The notes under the pieces were generated by a model that made no database searches, was not told the DNA's origin, and saw nothing but the letters and a program-made list of their open reading frames with translations. Source: Glaciecola sp. UBA2563 (GTDB lineage Bacteria > Pseudomonadota > Gammaproteobacteria > Enterobacterales > Alteromonadaceae). Taken from it: a stretch of 5,366 nucleotides of DNA. Shown one piece after another: positions 1 to 5,366 of the stretch. The translations under genes and the position numbers were made by a program. The DNA is taken from positions 1 to 5,366 of the forward strand of contig DDLV01000141.1 of NCBI GenBank assembly GCA_002340325.1. The letters run 5' to 3'. The stretch's first letter is position 1. Each line of letters begins with the position of its first letter.

Positions 1-546
1 ATCTAAATTACCGGTTGGCTCATCAGCTAATATGAGCGAAGGTTTTCCAGCGATTGCTCTGGCAACTGCAACGCGCTGTTGCTGGCCCCCGGATAGCTGG
101 GAAGGAAAGTGCTTAGCTCTATGCTGAATATCAACTTGTTCCAATGCGGTTTTCACCATCTTTTGACGTTGACTCTTATCAATGTCTTTTCTAAACGTTA
201 ATGGCAATTCAACATTTTCCTCTACTGTTAAATCGCTGATGAGGTTAAATGCTTGAAAGACAAATCCTATTTGGGTGTTGCGAGTAGATGCGCGCTCTTC
301 TTTGCTCAATTCTGTTGTTTTATGACCAGCCAGCATATACTGTCCTGAGGTTGCGGTATCTAACAAACCAATTACGCTTAGCAACGTCGATTTGCCGCAT
401 CCAGAGGGGCCCGTAATAGATATATATTCACCCTTTCCAATCGTTAAGTTGATGTCGGATAACGCATGTGTTTCCAACTCATCTGAGATGAACACTTTAC
501 TTATGCCTGATAGATTGACGACGGGTGTATTTGTTTGAGATGTCAT
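1..546 (-). CDS. ABC transporter ATP-binding protein, MacB/LolD-type (partial, C-terminus beyond window)
   Basis: This is the cytoplasmic ATPase that powers an ABC machine working with the adaptor encoded just upstream. Translating the minus strand from ATG at 546-544 gives 182 residues, open to the window edge. Visible motifs are Walker A GPSGCGKST at about 46-54, a Q-loop glutamine at about 98 (FVFQAFNLI), the signature LSGGQQQRVAVARA from about 151, and Walker B LILADE at about 171-176 running into PTGNLD. All catalytic residues in view are intact; the H-loop lies outside. Family members are about 220-240 residues, so roughly 45-50 residues are missing only because the window ends. The LSGGQQQRVAVARA and ADEPTGNLD blocks and the short N-terminus are typical of the MacB/LolD/FtsE group, whose permeases have FtsX-like domains. 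The start follows a strong AGGAG six bases upstream and lies 40 bases after the adaptor stop, indicating an operon. The substrate cannot be told from this subunit. Confidence 0.96.
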   Translation of the reverse strand, partial: MTSQTNTPVVNLSGISKVFISDELETHALSDINLTIGKGEYISITGPSGCGKSTLLSVIGLLDTATSGQYMLAGHKTTELSKEERASTRNTQIGFVFQAFNLISDLTVEENVELPLTFRKDIDKSQRQKMVKTALEQVDIQHRAKHFPSQLSGGQQQRVAVARAIAGKPSLILADEPTGNLD

Positions 547-552
547 TTTTTT

Positions 553-557
553 CTCCT
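553..557 (-). promoter_or_regulatory. Shine-Dalgarno site of the ABC ATPase gene
   Basis: Read on the minus strand, AGGAG is followed by six A residues and then the ATG at 546-544. The near-consensus sequence and ideal spacing fix this start codon. They also show the ATPase is translated from its own ribosome binding site rather than by coupling to the adaptor stop codon. Confidence 0.8.
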
Positions 558-586
558 GTCTACTAAGACTGACGTAACATCTGTCT

Positions 587-1843
587 TTAGTTAATTTGAA
601 TGTTCGGAAGGTCAGCCCATTGTGTTGCGTCAGAGATAATGATTTCCTGACCAGCGTTAATTCCGCTTACGACCTCGATGTGTGTACTTGATGATTGACC
701 AAACTCTACAGTTGTCTTTATTGCTTTTGTGCCATCTTGAGAAAGTACGAAAACATCTGAAGCGATAAGACTTCTTGCGTACATTGGTCGCCGCACAAAG
801 AGCGTTTCTTCTTTTCTCGCTATTTCAACGGTTCCTTCGATGGTTAAATCGGGACGAGCTTCTGCAGGTGTTTGACCGATTATGTCTACATCGACTTGGA
901 CCAAACCGTTAACAACCGTAGGGTCAATGCGATTTACCCTGCCGCGGAACACAGATGTGCGTGAATCAAGTGAAACAGGTTGCCCTATGTTGACCTGATT
1001 GATGAGATTTTCAGGGATACGAAGTTCTGCAATAAAATCGTTACTTGATGCAATTTTGACGAGATTTGTGCCTGCTATCACACGCTGACCAAGCTCAATT
1101 GGAAGCTCCTGGATGACTGCGGTTTGCGTCGCAGTCACCATAAGACTGTCTACTCGCGTCTGAGCGATTGCTAGCAGATTTTCTAGACGTTTATATCTTG
1201 CGTTGCTTGCTATTAACTGTGCGTCTATATTTTTTCGTTGTGACTCAAGTCGGTCTTTTGCCAGTTGCCAGCGTTGTTGATTTTGCTCGACGTCTATCTT
1301 GGTGGTTTCAAAGTCAATTCTCGACACAGCATTAACGCCATCTTTCATCAATGAACGTTGCGCATCTAGCGTCAATAGGGAACGTTCATAGTTGAGTCTC
1401 GCTTCTAGGACAGCCGATTCTAAATCCAGTAGTTGATTATCCAATGAGGCTTTCAACGCAATGTTAGTTGCGGCCATTTCGTCGAGCTCCCATTTTCGTT
1501 CATTTAATTCCTGAATGAGATCTGGATTGCTCAAACGCATGATGGGTTGAGCTACCTCAATCATGGTACCTGGCTTAACAAAAATTTGCTCGACACTCGC
1601 ATTGGTTGACGTTGTTATCCAGCGTTCATTTTTTGGTGCGAGAACACCCATTCCACGAACGTTTACAATAAATTCATCTTGTTCAACCGTCGCTGTGATA
1701 AGTTCATCTGCGTTGATCTTAGGTGTGGTGGAAAAGCCAATGCCATAAGCGATAAACGCTATCGATAATGCGCAGGCGGCGCCAACAATAACCCACGGAT
1801 TTTTCAATCCTGATTTCTTTGATGATTTGCGTACAATGTCCAT
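587..1843 (-). CDS. HlyD/RND-type periplasmic adaptor (membrane fusion) protein of an ABC export system
   Basis: This periplasmic adaptor links an inner-membrane ABC transporter to the periplasm or an outer-membrane partner. It has 418 residues. A short basic N-terminus (RKSSKKSGLK) precedes one transmembrane segment at about 16-37, so the bulk is periplasmic. The first lipoyl half is at about 64-106 (GMGVLAPKNERW, then VKPGTMIEVAQPIMRLSNPDL). A long alpha-helical hairpin rich in Glu, Arg, Leu and Gln covers about 107-231. The second lipoyl half is at about 232-268 (VTATQTAVIQ, then LGQRVIAGTNLVKIASS), a beta-barrel domain at about 269-343, and a membrane-proximal domain at about 344-414 containing GQEIIISDATQWADL. 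The order is the standard adaptor order, and the length is somewhat above the roughly 370 residues of MacA. No lipobox is visible, so it is anchored by a helix. The ABC ATPase gene follows after 40 bases, favouring a MacA/MacB-like system over an RND pump. ATG at 1843 is chosen because AGGA lies seven bases upstream and the membrane anchor follows directly. Substrate unknown. Confidence 0.93.
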   Translation of the reverse strand: MDIVRKSSKKSGLKNPWVIVGAACALSIAFIAYGIGFSTTPKINADELITATVEQDEFIVNVRGMGVLAPKNERWITTSTNASVEQIFVKPGTMIEVAQPIMRLSNPDLIQELNERKWELDEMAATNIALKASLDNQLLDLESAVLEARLNYERSLLTLDAQRSLMKDGVNAVSRIDFETTKIDVEQNQQRWQLAKDRLESQRKNIDAQLIASNARYKRLENLLAIAQTRVDSLMVTATQTAVIQELPIELGQRVIAGTNLVKIASSNDFIAELRIPENLINQVNIGQPVSLDSRTSVFRGRVNRIDPTVVNGLVQVDVDIIGQTPAEARPDLTIEGTVEIARKEETLFVRRPMYARSLIASDVFVLSQDGTKAIKTTVEFGQSSSTHIEVVSGINAGQEIIISDATQWADLPNIQIN

Positions 1844-1850
1844 TTTATTT

Positions 1851-1854
1851 TCCT
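1851..1854 (-). promoter_or_regulatory. Shine-Dalgarno site of the adaptor gene
   Basis: On the minus strand the sequence is GCAGGAAAATAAAATG. AGGA lies seven bases before the ATG at 1843-1841, which supports that start and argues against the overlapping open frame that starts at 2031. Confidence 0.7.
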
Positions 1855-1876
1855 GCTCTTTATATGTCGGGAGTCA

Positions 1877-1894
1877 GACCAAAATGGTTTGGCC
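1877..1894 (-). other. Short hairpin in the predicted 5' leader of the adaptor mRNA
   Basis: In the minus-strand transcript GGCCAAA and TTTGGTC can pair as seven base pairs (one G-U) around a CCAT loop. The hairpin lies between the predicted sigma-54 start near 1916 and the adaptor ribosome binding site at 1854-1851. It has no following U-run, so it is not an intrinsic terminator. It could stabilise the leader or modulate translation, or be chance; no riboswitch family is recognisable. Confidence 0.3.
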
Positions 1895-1926
1895 ACTCGA
1901 TACATCACATAATTGCAGGATATTAG

Positions 1927-1942
1927 TGCAGGGGGTATGCCA
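1927..1942 (-). promoter_or_regulatory. Sigma-54 (RpoN) -24/-12 promoter of the adaptor-ABC operon
   Basis: Read on the minus strand the element is TGGCATACCCCCTGCA. Against the RpoN consensus TGGCAC-N5-TTGCA it keeps the GG of the -24 box and the GC of the -12 box exactly 12 bases apart, differing only at the last base of the -24 box and the first T of the -12 box. An eight-base T-run lies directly upstream. The predicted transcription start is about 1916, giving a leader of about 73 bases before the adaptor ATG. It sits alone between the DUF748 gene and the adaptor in the right orientation, and enhancer-like repeats lie upstream at typical distances. What is seen is the motif and spacing; use by RpoN is inferred. 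Confidence 0.72.
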
Positions 1943-1978
1943 AAAAAAATAGGCAATAAAATCATATGCTTATTAGGT

Positions 1979-2052
1979 TCGATGGGATTGTAAAAGTTTT
2001 CCAATCTCGAATATGGGACGATTATTCGCAAGTAGAATTTCGATTATGGGAC
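1979..2052 (-). promoter_or_regulatory. Putative enhancer (UAS) cluster: three spaced copies of a TCCCAT..TCGA motif
   Basis: On the minus strand GTCCCATAATCGA (2052-2040) and GTCCCATATTCGA (2019-2007) differ at one of 13 bases. A shorter third copy, TCCCATCGA, lies at 1987-1979. The shared TCCCA cores are 33 and 31 bases apart, about three DNA turns, so the sites would lie on roughly the same helix face. Relative to the predicted sigma-54 start at 1916 they centre near -130, -97 and -67, the range where bacterial enhancer-binding proteins usually bind. The first copy sits in a near-palindrome (CGATTA-N6-TAATTG on the plus strand, 2041-2058), and the second is flanked by CGAATA-N9-TATTCG (2008-2028). 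I do not recognise the motif as belonging to a named regulator. Confidence 0.55.
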
Positions 2053-4919
2053 TAATTGTCGATGCTAAGCTCTACACCACTAAACGTATTTGCTTCGTCA
2101 TCTAGGGGCGATTGACCAACGACTGCTCGATCGGTCGCAAGACCCGCTTGATTAATCAGATAGGTTTTTGTGCCAATCGCACGTGCTTGCGCAAGCGACG
2201 TTAGCGCATCCGTTGGAACACTGATGGATTTAACGACAGCGTTGTATTGTTCTTCTACGGTTATTGTTTCCGGCTTCTCCGAAAGTTCCAGTGTGTTATA
2301 GCGTTCAAAGATAGCGCTTTCCCAACGCGTTCCTCTAGTGTCGACTTCTTCTTTGGATAAACCGCCTTCAAGTAAATGTTGCTCTAAGATATCTATTTGC
2401 AAACGTAGCTCATCCAGTTCAGATTGAATGCGACCGCTGATGAGTACAGAGAGTTGAGGGCGCTGGCCCAATGCTTGCGCAAGAGCGTTCAAGCGTTTAC
2501 TTGCACCTTCAGTCAGCTCACTAGAACCGGGCAAAAACTCTATGCGTTGCAAATCTTCATCGCTACCTGCAAGGCTTGCCAGTAAGCTAAATGGCGAAGT
2601 TATCACTTTTGTTATGACATTAAAAAAGGCCCCAGCAATAACGCTCCCGAGCCCGAACTTAGGGTCATCAACATCGCCAGAGACGGGGACTTGCATATCA
2701 ATAACACCGTTTGCATCGGTTAAAATGGCCAAGGCAAGTTTTAACGGTAGATCCACTGCTTTATCGCTTTCTATTTTGTCGCCCAGCTGCAGTTTGTCTA
2801 TACGAAGTGAGTTATCGCCCTTGAGCTTATTATTTTGAAGCTGATATTGTAAATCGAGATTCAGTAGGCCGCTATTCATCGCATAACCCGCATACGTGCC
2901 AGAATATGGCGATAGTGTTGCCATATCAATGCTATCAAAGGTAAGGTTTAGGTCTAATGCCAATGGATCATTAAAGGGAGATAAAGTGCCTGATAGCAAT
3001 ACTGGCGCATATTGGTCGACGGCACCTTTGATATCAACTGTCGCGAAAGCACCAGGTGTCGAGTCAAGATTAAGGATCTCACCTTCCATGTCACCGACTA
3101 CGGTTCGAAAATTGATGGGTAGTGATTCATCCATGAAATCGATATCTGAATTAGCGAACGTTATTGACGGGATCTTAAAAGACCAAGGTGATTCAGATTC
3201 AGGTGAATTTTCATTCGTTGTTACCTCTTTTGCGTCAGTCGACTGTGTTTGCCAAACATTGGACGCGTTAATCGAACCGTCTTGATTGATGTGAATGCGC
3301 CCTACTAAACCTGAAATATCGATGTTATTGATCAACACATCGCGATTTTCCATGTCGACGTTAAGACCGCTGATCCCAACGCTATCAAGACTTGAAATAC
3401 GTGCGTCGTCGACGTTTGTGTGTATGACAAAGTCATTGAGGTTACCCTCTAATGCAATGTTTGAAGGCATAAAGCCAGCCAGCCTGGCGGTGCCAGTCAC
3501 ATCGACATTTCCATTTTGAATACTCGCCTGTAAAGGGGCCGGTAAATTAGGGTTTAGCAATGGCAACACTAAGTTCTGCAAATCATACGCTATATCTCCA
3601 GCACCGGATGCCAGTGCCAACTTTGCTGTAAGTACAATTTTGGTCGCTTGGTTGAAAGATGCAGAGAGGGTTGCGTCTGTTTCACCGGAAAAAGGCCACG
3701 ATATGTTTTTGATATTCGCGTTAATAGGTTCAATTGATAACGTCTCTGGCATTGTAAAGGGTGAGCGCCAGCTAACATTGATATTGTTCAAGTCTGCTTC
3801 TTTGAGTGTAACTTGCCAATCGTTAGGTACAGGTTCCGACGTGGCACTTTGCGTTTCTTCTTTCTTGGTTTTTGTTACGTCAGCTGTGTTCTCTTCTTCT
3901 GTAGAAGGCAAAAAACCCTCAGTGAGACTTATAGTCGATCCTTCCATCCAGCTGGCCATTGAAAGACTATCAATAGACAGCTTGTCCATTGAAATCTCAC
4001 GTTGTTCGCTGTCTACATTGATATTATCTACGGCTAACATCGGTAGGCTGATTGAGGTATCGGGTAGTTCCTCAACATTCTTTGGTAAGACATTGATATC
4101 GACCAGCCCAACACTCGCGTTATTAACGTTGTAGCTTAGTGTCTCTTGCCACTGAAGCGCATAATTCCCACTCACGGAAAGATTGCCCTGTGTTAACTCA
4201 AATGATAAAAACGGCGATGCAAATTCCCATAGTTTTCTTAAGTTCATATCATTAATAACTAACAAACCAGAACTGCGAGACTGTGGTATTGATATCTCTC
4301 CTTCCCATCGTAACGTGCCGCCGCCATCCGCTTTTAAATCAATAGTGTAGGGTTTTACTTCTTCAAAGACCGTCGAAAGCTCGCCCACCTTAACATGTAG
4401 TCCATCCCAATTGCTTTCATAAGGGTTTGCTCGGGCAAGATCGATGAAGGTTAGTCTGTCAGAATGAATATCCAGCTCGTGAATTGTAACACCGGGTATA
4501 CCGCTCTTTTCTTCCGTCGGTTCTGTATCGGGTTGTTCCGGCGGAATAAGGCTTGAAAAGTTAAATTCGGTTTCAGTTAGACGAGAAACCGTTAAAAAAA
4601 TGTTCTGCAAGGAGATCTTGTCAAGTACCCATCCAGTCTTCCATATACTTGCAAGCGACAGGTTTATTTCAGCTTCGCTAAAACTCAAGACGAGTTCACT
4701 ATGTTCGTTTTTTAACTCTGCTTCGCTTGCATCCAAACTAAGCGTAAACGGATTGAGTAAAACCCAACCGGTTGATAATTCCCAACCGTAGTTGTCTTTC
4801 ATGTATTTGTGCGGGAAAAAATTCAGCGCTGGCGTAATGATAAGCAGCGTAAGCACCAGATAAACGGCATAGATAATGACTGAAACTCGCAAAAAAGATC
4901 GCACTTTTTGGTTTTGCAC
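2052..4919 (-). CDS. AsmA-like DUF748 family protein with C-terminal OmpA-like module
   Basis: A 955-residue envelope protein anchored in the inner membrane with almost all of it in the periplasm. One transmembrane helix lies at about 11-31. A long, beta-rich, repetitive body follows, with many alternating hydrophobic strands, as in AsmA-like proteins. Low-complexity acidic linkers at about 128-140, 339-365 and 558-577 divide it into blocks. The most recognisable stretch is about 671-760: YSGTYAGYAMNSGLLNLDL, then LPLKLALAILTDANGVIDM, then VPVSGDVDDPKFGLG, the hallmark of the DUF748/AsmA C-terminal region. An OmpA-like segment begins at about 792 (RIEFLPGSSELTEGASKRL). Related AsmA-like proteins (TamB, YhdP, YdbH) carry phospholipids between the membranes, so a lipid transport or outer-membrane homeostasis role is plausible but inferred. 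The start is GTG at 4919-4917; an in-frame TAA two codons upstream excludes a longer form. The ribosome binding site is poor, so a GTG at codon 6 remains possible. Confidence 0.9.
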   Translation of the reverse strand: MQNQKVRSFLRVSVIIYAVYLVLTLLIITPALNFFPHKYMKDNYGWELSTGWVLLNPFTLSLDASEAELKNEHSELVLSFSEAEINLSLASIWKTGWVLDKISLQNIFLTVSRLTETEFNFSSLIPPEQPDTEPTEEKSGIPGVTIHELDIHSDRLTFIDLARANPYESNWDGLHVKVGELSTVFEEVKPYTIDLKADGGGTLRWEGEISIPQSRSSGLLVINDMNLRKLWEFASPFLSFELTQGNLSVSGNYALQWQETLSYNVNNASVGLVDINVLPKNVEELPDTSISLPMLAVDNINVDSEQREISMDKLSIDSLSMASWMEGSTISLTEGFLPSTEEENTADVTKTKKEETQSATSEPVPNDWQVTLKEADLNNINVSWRSPFTMPETLSIEPINANIKNISWPFSGETDATLSASFNQATKIVLTAKLALASGAGDIAYDLQNLVLPLLNPNLPAPLQASIQNGNVDVTGTARLAGFMPSNIALEGNLNDFVIHTNVDDARISSLDSVGISGLNVDMENRDVLINNIDISGLVGRIHINQDGSINASNVWQTQSTDAKEVTTNENSPESESPWSFKIPSITFANSDIDFMDESLPINFRTVVGDMEGEILNLDSTPGAFATVDIKGAVDQYAPVLLSGTLSPFNDPLALDLNLTFDSIDMATLSPYSGTYAGYAMNSGLLNLDLQYQLQNNKLKGDNSLRIDKLQLGDKIESDKAVDLPLKLALAILTDANGVIDMQVPVSGDVDDPKFGLGSVIAGAFFNVITKVITSPFSLLASLAGSDEDLQRIEFLPGSSELTEGASKRLNALAQALGQRPQLSVLISGRIQSELDELRLQIDILEQHLLEGGLSKEEVDTRGTRWESAIFERYNTLELSEKPETITVEEQYNAVVKSISVPTDALTSLAQARAIGTKTYLINQAGLATDRAVVGQSPLDDEANTFSGVELSIDN

Positions 4920-4952
4920 CCGTTAAACCCATATCAAAAATTTCATACTTCG

Positions 4953-4982
4953 AATATAAATCATGAACGAGTGAGGGCGCAA
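4953..4982 (-). promoter_or_regulatory. Possible sigma-70 type promoter of the DUF748 gene
   Basis: On the minus strand TTGCGC (4982-4977) and TATATT (4958-4953) are 18 bases apart. The -10 box matches TATAAT at five of six positions; the -35 box is weak, matching only TTG. Transcription would start near 4946, leaving a leader of about 26 bases before the GTG. The position is sensible, but the match is ordinary for AT-rich intergenic DNA. Confidence 0.35.
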
Positions 4983-5024
4983 CTAAAGGATGATTTTTCG
5001 TTCGCCATCGACACGCTCAAGAAT

Positions 5025-5052
5025 AAAAAAAGATTTAGCATTAATAGCGCTA
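5025..5052 (-). terminator. Weak terminator-like element after the TonB gene
   Basis: On the minus strand TAGC (which includes the TAG stop) and GCTA can form a four-pair stem around a nine-base loop. Four bases (AATC) then a run of seven T residues follow. The T-run is good but the stem is short and AU-rich, so this may terminate poorly or not at all. Confidence 0.27.
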
Positions 5053-5366
5053 GATATTTTTAAAATTTCTGTCGCGGTTACCAAACGTATAGTCCAACTG
5101 TACCCGCATGTCTTCAGCTTTTACTGCTTGCCCGTCTTCAAACTTGGGTGCGTACCGCCATCTTTCGAGTGCTTCTTTACTCACCTCTTCAAAACCACGG
5201 TGAGACGATTCAAGTACGGCTATATTTTCGACAAATCCATATGCACTAATATCAAAGGACAGAAGCACCCAGCCTTCCTTCCTATTCCTTGCCATTTTCG
5301 TTGGGTATTTTGGCGGTAGCCTGAAAAGTGGCTGGGGTTTTATATCCTCTTGCCATGGCGTCATTT
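5050..5366 (-). CDS. TonB-type energy transducer, C-terminal domain (partial, N-terminus beyond window)
   Basis: TonB couples the inner-membrane proton-motive force, through ExbB/ExbD, to outer-membrane TonB-dependent transporters. About 105 residues are visible, ending at TAG 5052-5050. The sequence carries the TonB C-terminal signature: PPKYPTKMARNRKEGWVLLSFDI, then GFVENIAVLESS, the helix EVSKEALERWRYAPKF, then DGQAVKAEDMRVQLDYTF. The YP motif, the EGWV strand, the RWRYAP block and the final beta strand are all intact. An ATG at 5364-5362 is in frame, but the frame stays open to the edge. TonB proteins normally have an N-terminal membrane helix and a Pro-rich spacer before this domain, and neither is visible. 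I therefore treat it as the 3' end of a longer gene, though the domain also occurs fused to other proteins (for example M56-type peptidases). A short basic tail (NRDRNFKNI) follows the domain. It lies 130 bases upstream of the DUF748 gene on the same strand, and co-transcription is not established. Confidence 0.88.
   Translation of the reverse strand, partial: MTPWQEDIKPQPLFRLPPKYPTKMARNRKEGWVLLSFDISAYGFVENIAVLESSHRGFEEVSKEALERWRYAPKFEDGQAVKAEDMRVQLDYTFGNRDRNFKNI

Noticed and set aside
1943..1980. T-run TTTTTTTT near the -24 box as a terminator for the DUF748 gene
   Set aside because: Only a three-pair GCC/GGC stem could form around the T-run itself, and no GC-rich stem precedes it. It fits better as an AT-rich tract flanking the sigma-54 promoter.
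1804..2031. 75-codon minus-strand open frame spanning the gap before the adaptor gene
   Set aside because: It overlaps the adaptor start in another frame, covers the predicted sigma-54 promoter and leader, has no recognisable domain, and its ATG lacks a convincing ribosome binding site.
2896..3285. 129-codon plus-strand open frame antisense to the DUF748 gene
   Set aside because: It is a shadow of the AsmA-like coding sequence with a low-information, Ser-rich translation and no independent support.
3640..4134. 164-codon plus-strand open frame antisense to the DUF748 gene
   Set aside because: It lies wholly inside a strongly supported coding gene, and its Ser/Leu-rich translation fits the reverse complement of that gene. 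No domain is recognisable.
4738..4932. 64-codon minus-strand open frame starting with ATG at 4932, overlapping the DUF748 start
   Set aside because: It is in a different frame from the membrane-anchored AsmA-like protein and has no domain. I considered a frameshifted true start, but the GTG frame already gives a normal anchor sequence.
4990..5319. 109-codon plus-strand open frame opposite the TonB fragment
   Set aside because: The minus-strand frame here carries a clear TonB C-terminal signature. The plus-strand translation has no recognisable family features.
1..5366. CRISPR array, mobile element or phage genes
   Set aside because: No regularly repeated units of 23-40 bases, no terminal inverted repeats and no transposase or integrase motifs were seen. 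The only repeats are the short regulatory copies at 1979-2052.

Overview
The window looks like a chromosomal piece of a marine-type gammaproteobacterium (Alteromonadales or a neighbour such as Shewanella or Pseudoalteromonas). This rests on moderate GC, a Gram-negative envelope gene set (TonB, an AsmA-like DUF748 protein, a periplasmic adaptor with a MacB/LolD-type ATPase) and a well-formed sigma-54 type promoter. The assignment is an inference; no rRNA or other phylogenetic marker is present. Every gene I can support lies on the minus strand, so transcription runs from high to low coordinates.

Layout in the direction of transcription: (1) 5366-5050, the C-terminal domain of a TonB-type energy transducer, cut by the window edge. 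(2) 5049-4920, a 130-base gap with a weak terminator-like element and a plausible sigma-70 type promoter. (3) 4919-2052, a 955-residue membrane-anchored AsmA-like/DUF748 protein with a C-terminal OmpA-like module, starting at GTG. (4) 2051-1844, a 208-base gap holding the best regulatory signal here: a -24/-12 (sigma-54) promoter at 1942-1927 and, upstream of it, three copies of a TCCCAT...TCGA motif spaced 31 and 33 bases. (5) 1843-587, a 418-residue HlyD/RND-type periplasmic adaptor. (6) 546-1, the first 182 residues of an ABC ATPase with intact Walker A, Q-loop, signature and Walker B motifs, cut by the other edge.

The adaptor and ATPase almost certainly form one operon: 40 bases apart, both with good Shine-Dalgarno sites. 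One or more MacB/FtsX-like permeases should lie beyond base 1, together making an adaptor-ABC envelope export or lipid/lipoprotein-handling machine. The sigma-54 promoter with enhancer-like repeats suggests the operon is switched on by a bacterial enhancer-binding protein, possibly encoded nearby outside the window. The DUF748 protein and TonB fragment are separate envelope genes, and nothing in the sequence ties them functionally to the transporter. I found no tRNA, rRNA, CRISPR array, insertion sequence or prophage gene. The most interesting observation is the sigma-54 promoter architecture in the 1844-2051 gap, whose farthest enhancer-like site overlaps the stop codon of the DUF748 gene.
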